From: an uncultured Alphaproteobacteria bacterium
GTDB taxonomy: Bacteria; Pseudomonadota; Alphaproteobacteria; Caulobacterales; Aquidulcibacteraceae
Reading direction: 5' to 3'
Assembly: GCA_902826335.1 (NCBI GenBank)
Contig: CADEEL010000029.1
Location: forward strand, 1 to 38,550
Length of the DNA stretch: 38,550 nucleotides
Positions 8,127 to 17,202 of this stretch are shown in pieces. The notes under the pieces were generated by a model. The model did not search any database, was not told the DNA's origin, and saw only the letters and a list, made by a program, of their open reading frames with translations. A program made the translations under genes and the position numbers. Numbering within the stretch: the first letter of the stretch is position 1; every line of letters begins with the position of its first letter.

Positions 8127-8400
8127 GCTCGCTCCGATACTCCGCAACCGTTTTGGATTGATCGCCACGGCGCGCAACGGCGATCATGAGCGCGCCGGCG
8201 CCGAACGCCGTGAGCGCCACGAACACCACGACGCCCCAAGGAAATTGGCCGGCCTGCGCTGAGAGCGCGAACCCAACCGCGCCAGCCATCATGCACACGA
8301 TGAACAAGGCGAACATCGCCCAGCCCTTGGCATGGACAGGCGCCACGGACGTGCGCGGATCGCCAAGTGGGAAGCGGCGTGCGAACCAATATTCGCTCAT
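8113..8400 (-). CDS. Small two-helix membrane protein inside the SUF operon
   Basis: A 95-residue hypothetical protein between sufB and sufC. The N-terminus has aromatic and basic residues ([13 protein letters not shown]). There are two hydrophobic segments at about 28-46 and 54-75 and a charged tail ([19 protein letters not shown]); there is no signal peptidase motif. The topology is probably both termini in the cytoplasm (inference from charges). The start overlaps the sufB stop by ATGA and the end overlaps sufC by 14 bases, so it is translated as part of the cluster-assembly operon. I do not recognise a named family. A role in tethering SufBCD to the membrane is possible but unproven. Confidence 0.85.
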   Translation of the reverse strand: MSEYWFARRFPLGDPRTSVAPVHAKGWAMFALFIVCMMAGAVGFALSAQAGQFPWGVVVFVALTAFGAGALMIAVARRGDQSKTVAEYRSEHARR

Positions 8401-9869
8401 CCTACGCTCCCCTCGAGGCTTACTTCGAGCAGCTTGCGCGCCTCCACGGCGAACTCCATAGGCAACTTCTGCAACACTTCGCGCGCGAATCCATTGACCA
8501 GCAGCGCCACCGCCGCCTCTTCCGGAATTCCGCGCGAGCGCAAATAGAAGAGCTGATCTTCTGACAACCGCGTCGTCGTCGCCTCATGCTCGAACTGACA
8601 GCTTGCGTTGCAGGCTTCGATGTACGGCACGGTGTGCGCCGCGCATGCATCGCCGATGAGCAAAGAATCGCATTGCGTGAAGTTGCGCGCGCCCGTGGCC
8701 TTGGCATGCGCGGAGACGAGGCCCCGATAAGCGTTGGAGGAGCGGCCCGCCGATATGCCCTTGGATATGACGCGCGAGCGGGTGTTCTTCCCCAAATGGA
8801 TCATTTTCGTGCCGGTATCGGCCTGCTGGCGCCCGTTGGTCACCGCGATGGAGTAGAACTCCCCTTGGCTTTCATCGCCGCGCAGAATGCAGCTTGGGTA
8901 TTTCCAGGTGATCGCGCTGCCGGTCTCCACCTGCGTCCAGGAAATCTTCGCGCGCGCGCCCCTGCAATCCCCGCGCTTGGTGACAAAATTATAAACGCCG
9001 CCCTTGCCTTCGGAATCGCCCGGCCACCAATTTTGAACGGTTGAGTACTTAATTTCCGCGTCGTCCAGCGCGACCAGCTCCACTACCGCCGCATGCAACT
9101 GGTTTTCATCGCGCATTGGCGCTGTGCAACCTTCGAGATAGGAAACATAGGCGCCCGTGTCCGCGATGATCAGCGTGCGCTCGAATTGACCGGCGCCCTG
9201 GGCGTTCATGCGGAAATAAGTGGAAAGCTCCATCGGGCAGCGCACGCCGGGCGGCACATAAACAAAAGACCCGTCGGAAAAGACCGCGCTGTTCAGCGTC
9301 GCGAAGAAATTATCGGTGATGGGCACGACGTCGCCCAGATAGGCCTTCACTAGTTCCGGATGCTCGCGAACCGCCTCGCTCATTGGGCAGAAAATAACAC
9401 CCGCCTTGGCCAGTTCCGCCTTGAACGTCGTGATCACGGATACGCTGTCAAACACCGCATCGACGGCCACTTTCGGCGCGCCCTCAACCCCCAGAAGCAC
9501 TTCGGCTTCGCGCAGCGGGATGCCGAGCTTCTTGTAAGTCTCCAGAATTTCCGGCTCGACCTCATCGAGGCTCTTATATTTCGGCGCGTTCTTGGGCGCC
9601 GCGTAGTAAGTGGCGTCCTGATAATCGATGGCCGGATAAGAAACATGCGCCCAGGTAGGCTCTTCGAGAGTCAGCCAGCGGCGAAACGCTTCCAGGCGCC
9701 AGGCCAGCATCCAATCCGGCTCGTCCTTGCGCGCGGAAATGAACCGCACCGTATCTTCAGTGAGGCCGCGCGGCGCGGTATCCTGCGCAATATCGGTTAT
9801 GAAGCCCGCGCTGTATTTTTCAGCTTCGAGCTTGCGCGCTGCCTCGATCGTATCGCGCTGAACGCTCAT
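8397..9869 (-). CDS. sufB: SufB, scaffold subunit of the SufBCD complex
   Basis: A 490-residue SufB on which iron-sulfur clusters are built. Typical segments are [17 protein letters not shown] near the N-terminus, [22 protein letters not shown] in the first half, [18 protein letters not shown], and the C-terminal [22 protein letters not shown], which holds the conserved cysteine and glutamate region, then [12 protein letters not shown] 9869 is chosen because it overlaps the upstream desulfurase stop (ATGA) and gives the family length; the 65 extra upstream codons read antisense-like residues from that gene. Together with SufC and SufD it should form the complete scaffold. Confidence 0.97.
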   Translation of the reverse strand: MSVQRDTIEAARKLEAEKYSAGFITDIAQDTAPRGLTEDTVRFISARKDEPDWMLAWRLEAFRRWLTLEEPTWAHVSYPAIDYQDATYYAAPKNAPKYKSLDEVEPEILETYKKLGIPLREAEVLLGVEGAPKVAVDAVFDSVSVITTFKAELAKAGVIFCPMSEAVREHPELVKAYLGDVVPITDNFFATLNSAVFSDGSFVYVPPGVRCPMELSTYFRMNAQGAGQFERTLIIADTGAYVSYLEGCTAPMRDENQLHAAVVELVALDDAEIKYSTVQNWWPGDSEGKGGVYNFVTKRGDCRGARAKISWTQVETGSAITWKYPSCILRGDESQGEFYSIAVTNGRQQADTGTKMIHLGKNTRSRVISKGISAGRSSNAYRGLVSAHAKATGARNFTQCDSLLIGDACAAHTVPYIEACNASCQFEHEATTTRLSEDQLFYLRSRGIPEEAAVALLVNGFAREVLQKLPMEFAVEARKLLEVSLEGSVG

Positions 9870-10981
9870 GGCGTGAGCTCCGGCGTTCGCGCCATGATGC
9901 GCTCCAACGCCGCGAGAAGCGCATCTACATCCGCGCGCGTCGAATTCCAGCCAAAACTCGCGCGCACGGCGTTTGTGCACCAATGGTGTGGCGCGCCCAT
10001 GGCTTCGAGCACGCGGCTTGAACGCACTTTGCCGGACGAGCACGCCGCACCCGCGCTGACGCAAACACCCGCCAGATCGAAGGCGATCACGGCGGTTTCA
10101 GCTTTCATGTGCGGCAGCACAAACAAGGACGTATTGGGCAAGCGCGGCGCAGTCGCGCCAACGAGTTCAATCGCCGGCCATCGGGCGCGCAATGCGCGCT
10201 CGAAAGCATCGCGAAATTCCGAGACGACGACAGGCGCCCGCACCGCGACGCCAAATCCTGCAATCGCTGGAACATTTTCCGTGCCGGGGCGGCGCCCACG
10301 CTCTTGCCCTCCGCCGCCCTGCGCGGAGCGAAACGGCGCTCCCGGCGCCAGGATGAGTGCGCCCGCGCCTGGCGGGCCGCCGATCTTGTGGCTGGACACG
10401 ACAACATACGCCGCATCAAGCGCAACAACATCGACGGGAATTTTTCCAAACGCTTGCGCCGCATCGACAAGCAGCAGCCCGCCTGCTTCGCGCACGCGGC
10501 GCGCAACCTCTCCGATCGGCTGCACGATTCCAGTTTCGTTGTTGGCGAGCATCACCGCCACCAGCGCCGGCTTGGCCGCGTCCGCGAGCATGCGCTCCAG
10601 CGCCGCCAAATCGACAATGCCTGCCCCAGTCACCGGGATCGCCTGCGCGCCCGGCCAAGCGCGCGGCGCGTGGTCCGCCACGGCGTCATGCTCGATCGCG
10701 CTATAAAGAAAGCTCCGCGCCTCGCCGCGCGCGGCTTCGATGGCGAGATGCAACGCCTCCGTCGCGCCAGACGCAAAGGCGATATTTTCCGGGTGCGCGT
10801 TCACGGCGCCCGCAAGATGTTCGCGCGCGTCTTCCATCAGCGCGCGCGCCGCACGACCTGCGCGGTGCACAGAAGACGGATTGCCCCCCAACGACAGCGC
10901 GCGCCGCAAGGCCTCAAGAGCCTCGGGGCGCACGGGTGAGCCCGCATTATGATCGCAATAGGCAGTCATGGCCCGCGCCAT
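9866..10981 (-). CDS. Cysteine desulfurase, NifS/IscS class I type
   Basis: A 371-residue PLP-dependent cysteine desulfurase, second gene of the operon. It shows CDHNAGSPV near the N-terminus, [17 protein letters not shown], the PLP lysine in SSHKIGGP (K199) and the mobile-loop cysteine in [10 protein letters not shown] (C314), the class I pattern, in contrast to the class II SufS further down. Pairing an IscS-like enzyme with sufBCD just after iscR is common in alphaproteobacteria. The N-terminus is DHNAGS rather than the usual DNAATT. ATG 10981 overlaps the iscR stop by one base (TGATG); ATG 10969 is an alternative four codons later. Confidence 0.94.
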   Translation of the reverse strand: MARAMTAYCDHNAGSPVRPEALEALRRALSLGGNPSSVHRAGRAARALMEDAREHLAGAVNAHPENIAFASGATEALHLAIEAARGEARSFLYSAIEHDAVADHAPRAWPGAQAIPVTGAGIVDLAALERMLADAAKPALVAVMLANNETGIVQPIGEVARRVREAGGLLLVDAAQAFGKIPVDVVALDAAYVVVSSHKIGGPPGAGALILAPGAPFRSAQGGGGQERGRRPGTENVPAIAGFGVAVRAPVVVSEFRDAFERALRARWPAIELVGATAPRLPNTSLFVLPHMKAETAVIAFDLAGVCVSAGAACSSGKVRSSRVLEAMGAPHHWCTNAVRASFGWNSTRADVDALLAALERIMARTPELTP

Positions 10982-11418
10982 CACTCCGCCGCGACGGCGC
11001 GCGCGCCGATGCGCCGCTCGATCACGTCTTCCAGCGACACCGAGACAAGGAAGCCATGGATATGACGGCCCAGCTCCTCCCACAGATCGTGCGCGACGCA
11101 GCGCCCTTGGCCGCCCATGCAGCCTTTGGTCGAGCCATCCGCGCAGCGCGTGGCCTTGATCGGCTCGTTAACGGCCGCGATGATCTCCGCGATGGCCACA
11201 TCGCCGGCGTGGCGCGCGAGGCGGTACCCGCCCCCCGGCCCGCGCATGCCCTGCACAAGCCCGGCGCGCCGCAGTTGGGCGAACAATTGCTCCAGGTAGG
11301 AAAGAGAAATCTGCTGACGATCGGCGATATCTTGCAGCGGCACGGCGCGCGCGCCGCCATGGAGGGCCAAATCCGCCATCGCCATCACCGCGTAGCGGCC
11401 CTTGGAGGTCAATCGCAT
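10981..11418 (-). CDS. iscR: IscR, Rrf2-family iron-sulfur-responsive regulator
   Basis: A 145-residue winged-helix regulator heading the operon. The DNA-binding half is MRLTSKGRYAVMAMADLAL through SLSYLEQLFAQLRRAGLV, with the wing RGPGGGYRLAR. The probable [2Fe-2S] ligands are C92, C100, C107 and H110 in the stretch TRCADGSTKGCMGGQGRC plus VAH. Compared with E. coli IscR (C92, C98, C104, H107) the spacing is longer (CX7CX6C). It is expected to sense cluster status and to control its own operon through the palindrome in the upstream region. Only one iscR-like gene is seen in the window. Confidence 0.95.
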   Translation of the reverse strand: MRLTSKGRYAVMAMADLALHGGARAVPLQDIADRQQISLSYLEQLFAQLRRAGLVQGMRGPGGGYRLARHAGDVAIAEIIAAVNEPIKATRCADGSTKGCMGGQGRCVAHDLWEELGRHIHGFLVSVSLEDVIERRIGARAVAAE

Positions 11419-11493
11419 GCCTAGCTTCCCGCTCGCTTCGCCCCAAAACCGTGCTAGAAGCCGCGCCCTTCGCGCGGGGGTGACGATACGCCC

Positions 11494-11522
11494 TAGCTAG
11501 GAAGCCTGAGTAAATTAGTCAA
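11494..11522 (-). promoter_or_regulatory. Candidate promoter of the iscR-suf operon
   Basis: On the minus strand TTGACT (11522-11517) is followed after 17 bases by TAGCTA (11499-11494). The -35 element is close to consensus while the -10 is poor, as often seen in alphaproteobacterial promoters. The iscR start lies 75 bases downstream. The -10 region falls in the perfect palindrome CCTAGCTAGG. It is supported mainly by spacing and position. Confidence 0.45.
11507..11521. promoter_or_regulatory. Candidate IscR/Rrf2 operator (near-palindrome)
   Basis: TGAGTAAATTAGTCA is a 15-base palindrome with one mismatched pair and an AT-rich centre inside very GC-rich DNA. It overlaps the -35 element and spacer of the candidate iscR promoter. 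Its half-site TGACTAA resembles the GACT/AGTC halves of E. coli IscR type 1 sites and other Rrf2-family sites. Binding of IscR here would repress the operon when clusters are plentiful. It could also affect the divergent hydrolase gene, which starts 37 bases away. Confidence 0.55.
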
Positions 11523-11558
11523 GAATTCGCGCCCGCACACAAGCGCGACGGAGGGCCG

Positions 11559-12269
11559 ATGGCTGAAGTGATTTTTCCGGGGCCGGCCGGCCGGGTCGAA
11601 GCGCGCTACCAGCCGCCCGCGCGCGAGGGCGGCCCGATCGCGCTTATCCTGCACGGCCACCCCAAGGCAGGCGGCTCGATGCAGGAGCCGACCAGCATCA
11701 TGATGTTCCGCCTGTTCGCGGAGTTCGACTTCGGCGTGCTCCGCTTCAATTTTCGCGGCATCGGGCGCAGCCAGGGCGTCTTCGACAACGGCATGGGCGA
11801 ACTCTCGGACGCGGCCCAGGCGCTCGACTACATCCAAGGGCTCAATCCCAACGCCGAGCAATGCTGGGTGTCCGGCTTTTCCTTCGGCGCGTGGATCGGG
11901 CTGCAATTGCTGATGCGGCGCCCCGAGATCGACGGCTTTCTCGCCGTCTCGCCGCCCGCCAACCATTATGACCTTTCATTCCTGGCGCCGTGCCCGTCCT
12001 CCGGCCTCGTGCTTTATGGAACGCGCGACACCGTCACCAATCCGCAGGACATGGAGCGCGCCGTCTCCCGCATCCGCACGCAAAAGAACATCAAGGTCGA
12101 CGCCGTCGCCATCGAGGGCGCCGACCATTTCTTTCGCGACACGCAAGGCAAGACCGATCAGCCCTTGGCGGAACTCGAAGCGCGCGCACGCTCTTACTTG
12201 GAGCGGCGTCTAAGCCGTGACGTAGAACCGCAAGCGAAACCCTCGGGCCGGCCAAGCCGCAGAAAATAG
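11559..12269 (+). CDS. Alpha/beta-hydrolase fold protein
   Basis: A 236-residue serine hydrolase without a signal peptide. The early motif LILHGHPKAGGSM gives the oxyanion strand, RFNFRGIGRSQG follows, the nucleophile elbow is GFSFG (106-110, S108), the acid is probably the Asp in LYGTRDTVTN and the base the His in EGADHFF. This arrangement is typical of the small alphaproteobacterial hydrolases related to YfhR/dienelactone hydrolases. The substrate cannot be told. GGAGG stands just before ATG 11559. It is divergent from iscR and 30 bases upstream of tyrS, so it may share a transcript with tyrS. The C-terminus is basic (SGRPSRRK). Confidence 0.9.
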   Translation: MAEVIFPGPAGRVEARYQPPAREGGPIALILHGHPKAGGSMQEPTSIMMFRLFAEFDFGVLRFNFRGIGRSQGVFDNGMGELSDAAQALDYIQGLNPNAEQCWVSGFSFGAWIGLQLLMRRPEIDGFLAVSPPANHYDLSFLAPCPSSGLVLYGTRDTVTNPQDMERAVSRIRTQKNIKVDAVAIEGADHFFRDTQGKTDQPLAELEARARSYLERRLSRDVEPQAKPSGRPSRRK

Positions 12270-12299
12270 CCGCGCCAATATCATCCAGGACCGACAGCC

Positions 12300-13565
12300 G
12301 TGACCTCCGATCCCGCGCGCTTCAACGCCAAGTCAGACTTCTTGCGCGCCATGATCGCGCGCGGTCATGTCCACCAGGCGACAGACCTTGAAGCGCTGGA
12401 CGCGGCCGCTCACGCTAGGGTCACCGCTTATATCGGCTATGACCTGACAGCGCCGAGCCTTCATGTCGGCAATCTCGCCACGATCATGATGCTGCGCCGG
12501 CTGCAGCAGGCGGGGGGCCGCCCCATCGTGCTCATGGGCGGCGGCACGACCCGCGTCGGCGACCCATCGGGCAAGGATGAGACGCGAAAAATTCTCAGCG
12601 TCGATACGATCGCCGGCAATAAGGAATCGCAGCGGATCGCTTTCGCGCATTTCCTCGAATTTGGCGATGGGCCGAACGATGCGTTGCTGCTCGACAATTC
12701 AGACTGGCTCTTGCCTCTGAATTACATCGATTTCCTGCGCGATGTCGGCCCACACTTTTCGATCAACCGCATGCTGACGATGGATTCCGTGCGCCTGCGC
12801 CTTGAGCGTGAGCAGCCGCTCTCCTTCATAGAATTCAACTATATGATCCTGCAGGCCTATGATTTTGTGGAGCTCCACCGGCGCCACGGGTGCCGCCTGC
12901 AAATGGGCGGGTCGGACCAATGGGGCAACATTGTCAACGGTGTCGATCTTGCGCGGCGCATGGACGGCGCCGACCTCTTCGGCTTGACGACGCCGCTTGT
13001 GACGACCGCCTCGGGCGCCAAGATGGGCAAGACGGTCGCAGGCGCTGTGTGGCTCAATCCAGACATGCTGGCGCCTTACGATTATTGGCAATTCTGGCGA
13101 AACACCGAGGACGCCGATGTCGGGCGGTTTCTGCGTCTATTCACCGACCTGCCGCTCGACGAGATCGCGCGGCTCGATGCGCTTCAGGGCGCCGAAATCA
13201 ACGACGCAAAGAAAGTGCTCGCCACGGAAACGACAGCGCTGCTCCACGGCCGTGAGGCTGCGCTGAAAGCAGAGGACGCCGCACGCGCCACATTTGAAGA
13301 CGGGGCGGTATCGGAAAACCTTCCGACCTTTCCAGTGACGGACGCGGAATTGGCCGATGGGTTGCGCGTCGCGGCGGCCTTTGTACGCGCGGGACTTACC
13401 GCCTCAAACGGCGAAGCCAAGCGCGCGATCGCCAGTTCCGCGATCCGCGTCAACGACACGACGATCACCGATGAAAACGCGGCGCTTAGCGGCGGCGATC
13501 TGCGCGACGGCGTCATCAAACTCTCGCTCGGCAAGAAAAAGCACGCCCTGCTTCGCCTCAGCTAA
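12300..13565 (+). CDS. tyrS: Tyrosyl-tRNA synthetase
   Basis: A class I synthetase of 421 residues that charges tRNA-Tyr. The HIGH-type motif is HVGN (55-58), preceded by [11 protein letters not shown]. The tyrosine and ATP site includes [10 protein letters not shown] (201-210), and the KMSKS loop reads KMGKT (241-245), a variant often found in alphaproteobacterial TyrRS. A C-terminal S4-like RNA-binding domain begins around 355 ([13 protein letters not shown]...IRVNDTTI). The start is GTG 12300 with AGGA upstream. It is convergent with the AsmA-like gene; 34 bases separate the stops and no terminator hairpin was seen there. Confidence 0.97.
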   Translation: MTSDPARFNAKSDFLRAMIARGHVHQATDLEALDAAAHARVTAYIGYDLTAPSLHVGNLATIMMLRRLQQAGGRPIVLMGGGTTRVGDPSGKDETRKILSVDTIAGNKESQRIAFAHFLEFGDGPNDALLLDNSDWLLPLNYIDFLRDVGPHFSINRMLTMDSVRLRLEREQPLSFIEFNYMILQAYDFVELHRRHGCRLQMGGSDQWGNIVNGVDLARRMDGADLFGLTTPLVTTASGAKMGKTVAGAVWLNPDMLAPYDYWQFWRNTEDADVGRFLRLFTDLPLDEIARLDALQGAEINDAKKVLATETTALLHGREAALKAEDAARATFEDGAVSENLPTFPVTDAELADGLRVAAAFVRAGLTASNGEAKRAIASSAIRVNDTTITDENAALSGGDLRDGVIKLSLGKKKHALLRLS

Positions 13566-13599
13566 ACGCCAAACGAATGAAGGGCTACGCGGCGGAGCC

Positions 13600-16500
13600 T
13601 TAGTTCGGCGCTGGCTGCGCTGCTGGCGCGGGCGCGGCGGCCGGCGCGCGATTGCGCGGGCCGGTTGGCTCAAAAATCCGCCGCAGGATGCCTGGCGTCA
13701 GCGCCGAGAGCGGATTGGCGCGCACCGACGCGTTGGCGATCGGCCCCTCCATCTCATAAGTCATACCGAACAGGCCTTCACCTTCGCGCGACCGGAATAG
13801 ATCGCCGATCAGCGGCACATTGCCGAGCATGGAGTTGAGCCCGTAAGACGGCACGATCACGCCATCTAGATCGAGACGATCGCGCCGCGTGTCGTAGGCG
13901 CCAACCGCCGTTAGGCCGAGCGATGGGCCCGACGCGCGAGATTCGCCGATGGCGATTTGGCCGGACGTCATCACGATCGGCGCTTCGAGCGATGAAAACG
14001 TGATGCCATCGCCGCCAAGCATTTCGGCAAGGCCACGCAGCGAAACCACGGATGACAAGAGCCGCGTCATGGCCGGCACACGCACAGCGGTGAAATCACG
14101 CATGCGAACCGTAAATTGCGCGCGCATCGGCGAGGCGGTCCACACGCCATCGGCGCTCGCGGTTCCGCCGCGCACATTTTCCGATCCCGTCAGCGCGCGG
14201 GCTGCAAAGCCCGCGTCCGCCGCGCGCATGGAAATGCGGCCCTGCGGATTATCGGGGCGCGGCCCGAGACCAAGCGTAAAATCGCCGCCCTGCGGATCGG
14301 CGCCCTGTGCCGAGAGCATCACGAGCGCGTCATTTGTCACGGCAAACTCGACCCGTGCATTGGCGAGATTGGCGCCGGCGCGCATAGCCAGACGCTCCAC
14401 GCGTACACGCCCGCGCAGCGGCGTCGGCGCCACGGCAGGCGCTGTTTGTTGTGGCGTGGGCTGCGCGGCGCGACGTAGCGTGTCAGGGTCTTCATTCATC
14501 CATGGCGTTGCATCCAATTGCGCGCCGGAAATATCATAGACAAGGGCGCCATCGTTTGCGCGCTCGACACTGAAGCGCGCATCGGTGCGCTCTCCAATAA
14601 CGACCCGCGGAAAGGTCACGCGCATGAGGCGCTCATCGCGTCCAATCCGCACCTCGCCCTGCGACGCGGAAAATCCCGGGCCGCGTAAATCGATGGCTGA
14701 CAGCGTGAGGCCGCCATCGTCGCCCCGCGCCACGTTGAACCGCGCCGTCGCCGGCTGACCAGCGCGCTTAGTCCATAGCTCTCGTGGCAACGAGACGGCG
14801 GCGTTGCGAAAATCAAGCGTGACATTCGCGCTATCGACCTCATAGCCCCGCCCCGCACCGCGTAGCGTGACCGCGACGCGGCCCTGCGCGACTTCATCGA
14901 CAGGATAGCCAAGCCGGCCAAGATCCGCAGCGTCGAAATCACCTGATATCTGGTAACGTGACGGCGTGGCCGCGCCGCGCGTCAGCGTTTCCACCCATTG
15001 CACATTGGTGTTCGACGTGCCGGCGCGCACAGGGCCAGACACGGTGATCGCGCGCTGGTCCCCGCGCACGGTGAGGCGCCCATCAGCGAAATTCAGCCGC
15101 CCATCGCGCTCCACGCCCCCGACGCCTTCAAATGCGCCCGACACCGTAAAGCGAAGGTCTTCGAACGGCACTTCTGATAGCATCGGACGTTGCAGCGCGA
15201 GTTCAATCTGGCCTCGCCCGATCACGCTTTCCGGACGAACCGGCAAGCGCCCCTGAAGGCCGATCGGCTCCTGCGTCAACAGCGTGACGACGCTGCGCGC
15301 ATCGCCTTGCGCGCGTGCGCGGATGTTTGAGATGGCGCCGCGCGGATGCAGGCGCGGCAACTCCACGATCCCGCCGCTGACCGCGAGATTTTCAATCCGC
15401 GCCGTATCCATCCATAGATCGAAGCGATTGCCTTGCAGCACCGCGCGCCCACGCCCGGCTGTCAGCGGGCTCATCGTGTCGATGTAACGGAATTGCGCGT
15501 CCGTGAAGTTGAAGGTGATGTTGATCGCCTCATTGCGCAGCACGCCGGCGGCCAGATCGTCGGGCCTGACATCCGTGCGAATGACGACATCGCTGAGTCG
15601 CCCGCCGATCACCGCGTCGCCGACATAATCGCGCGCGCCATCCGCCACGGGCAGCGGCCACAGCCGCACGACATCGCGCGCCTCGAGCGGGCCGGTGAAA
15701 CCACCTTGGAACGACAAACCGGGATGCGTTTCACCATTGGCGGCGGCCGCCCAATAGATGCGGCCAACCAAATTGAGACGCGACGCGCCGATCGCGGCGT
15801 TGATGCGTTGAAACTCAACAGCGTTGGCGGCGCGGTTGTATCGGCCCGCGATATCGAGATTGCGGATTTCGGCGGCCTCGGGAAAAACGCCAGGCACTTC
15901 CAGGCGAATGGACGGGAGATTGGCGGTGAATGTCGCGTCTTGTGGGCGATCGCCGCGCAAAATCGAGGAAGCGTTCGCCACATGAATGGCGCCTTGGATG
16001 CGTGTGCGTGCGCCGGCGACGGAAATCTGATCGATCGTCAGCCGGTCGCGGCGCAAATCATAGGCGGCGTGTATGCGCCCGCCCTCGATGGCGAACCGCC
16101 CCTCTCGCATTTGCACGCTGCCGCGTCCAAGCGAAATATCGCCGTCCAGCTGCGTGACTCCCGCGCGTCGATCGAGACCAACCCGAACGGAGGCGTTCAT
16201 CGGCGCGTTCAGCCCCGCGAATATGCCCAGCACGGCCGGTGAAAGCACCGCACGCGGGCGCGCGCCCGTTGTGGAAAACTCAATGCGCGCGGCGCGGAAG
16301 CGCGTGTCCGTGGAAATGCGCAATGCCGCCGGCGCCGGTCCGCGCGGGCCTTCAAGGCGTGCACGCGCATACAAGGACAGCGCCTGACCGCGCCGCGCCA
16401 TGTTGAAATCGGCGCCCCGCGCGGTCCAACGCCCACCGCCCGCCTCGTCGACGATTGTTAGATTCGCATCGGAAATACTGATCGCGTGCATCGCGCCGCC

Positions 16501-17202
16501 AGGCCCAACGGGGCGAAGCGCACGGGAAAATCCGTCGAGTATGCGTATGACGCGCGCCTGCAGCGTTTCGTTGGGCGGAGGCGGCGGCAAGATGATGTCC
16601 GGCTGCGCGCCAGCCGGGCCAAACGCGATGTTCACGGCGCCGTCACGCGCGCGCACCACCGAAATTTCACCGCCGGCGAAGTCGGCGCGCGTCAATCGGA
16701 TTTGTCCGAGCAAAAGATGCCAGGGCGAAATGCCGATGGACACTTCATCCGTACGCGACACTTCACGCCCGCGCGCGTCCAGAAACGCCACATCGGCGGC
16801 CAGCAATTGCAAGCCCCGCCGCGCCGTCCAACTGAGCTCAACGCGGTCGATGTCCACGGGGCGCCCGTCGCGCGCGGCCGATAATTGCGATTCCACCTGC
16901 GCCCGCAGCACGGGAACCTCCGCGGGCCCTTGGCTCAGCCACCACCAGGTCATGCATAAAAGGCTCAGGACCAGCGCCACGAGCGACGCAACCACTTCGA
17001 GGGCGACAAACCCTGAGCGGCGCACCGCCTTGTGGTGCCGAAGCGCCGCCAGGCGCGCCCAGCGGGACCGGCGCGGCGCCTCACACGCCGGCGCCCCTTC
17101 CAGGGCGTCCGCGTCCGTGGCATCGCTCCGTCCGGCGAGACCCGGCGCGACGCCGAACCGCCGCCGAGCGGGAGGATCGGACTCTATGGGCGCAGCGCTC
17201 AA
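13600..17202 (-). CDS. Large AsmA-like/DUF3971 envelope protein (YhdP type)
   Basis: About 1,200 residues. A basic cytoplasmic N-terminus (RRSRWARLAALRHHKAVRR) precedes one membrane helix (FVALEVVASLVALVLSLL). The rest is a long periplasmic chain of repeated short beta strands with the spacing seen in the DUF3971 and AsmA C-terminal families. Near the end are the typical GLAEMLGGDGITFSSLEAPI and LDLDGVIVPSYGLNSMLGNVPLIGDLF. The C-terminal tail is Ala/Pro-rich. Proteins of this class (YhdP, TamB, AsmA) bridge the periplasm and are linked to phospholipid transport to the outer membrane. The start is uncertain: TTG 17202 is given, GTG 17025 is possible, and ATG 17274 would lie well inside the divergent peroxiredoxin gene. 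Confidence 0.88.
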   Translation of the reverse strand: MSAAPIESDPPARRRFGVAPGLAGRSDATDADALEGAPACEAPRRSRWARLAALRHHKAVRRSGFVALEVVASLVALVLSLLCMTWWWLSQGPAEVPVLRAQVESQLSAARDGRPVDIDRVELSWTARRGLQLLAADVAFLDARGREVSRTDEVSIGISPWHLLLGQIRLTRADFAGGEISVVRARDGAVNIAFGPAGAQPDIILPPPPPNETLQARVIRILDGFSRALRPVGPGGAMHAISISDANLTIVDEAGGGRWTARGADFNMARRGQALSLYARARLEGPRGPAPAALRISTDTRFRAARIEFSTTGARPRAVLSPAVLGIFAGLNAPMNASVRVGLDRRAGVTQLDGDISLGRGSVQMREGRFAIEGGRIHAAYDLRRDRLTIDQISVAGARTRIQGAIHVANASSILRGDRPQDATFTANLPSIRLEVPGVFPEAAEIRNLDIAGRYNRAANAVEFQRINAAIGASRLNLVGRIYWAAAANGETHPGLSFQGGFTGPLEARDVVRLWPLPVADGARDYVGDAVIGGRLSDVVIRTDVRPDDLAAGVLRNEAINITFNFTDAQFRYIDTMSPLTAGRGRAVLQGNRFDLWMDTARIENLAVSGGIVELPRLHPRGAISNIRARAQGDARSVVTLLTQEPIGLQGRLPVRPESVIGRGQIELALQRPMLSEVPFEDLRFTVSGAFEGVGGVERDGRLNFADGRLTVRGDQRAITVSGPVRAGTSNTNVQWVETLTRGAATPSRYQISGDFDAADLGRLGYPVDEVAQGRVAVTLRGAGRGYEVDSANVTLDFRNAAVSLPRELWTKRAGQPATARFNVARGDDGGLTLSAIDLRGPGFSASQGEVRIGRDERLMRVTFPRVVIGERTDARFSVERANDGALVYDISGAQLDATPWMNEDPDTLRRAAQPTPQQTAPAVAPTPLRGRVRVERLAMRAGANLANARVEFAVTNDALVMLSAQGADPQGGDFTLGLGPRPDNPQGRISMRAADAGFAARALTGSENVRGGTASADGVWTASPMRAQFTVRMRDFTAVRVPAMTRLLSSVVSLRGLAEMLGGDGITFSSLEAPIVMTSGQIAIGESRASGPSLGLTAVGAYDTRRDRLDLDGVIVPSYGLNSMLGNVPLIGDLFRSREGEGLFGMTYEMEGPIANASVRANPLSALTPGILRRIFEPTGPRNRAPAAAPAPAAQPAPN

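Noticed and set aside
12300-13565. KMGKT instead of KMSKS in TyrRS as a defect
   Set aside because: The glycine variant with a flanking threonine is frequent in functional alphaproteobacterial TyrRS, and all other motifs are present.
15433-16242. Plus-strand open frame of 269 codons opposite the AsmA-like gene
   Set aside because: It runs entirely opposite a gene with convincing AsmA features; no ribosome site or domain was seen.
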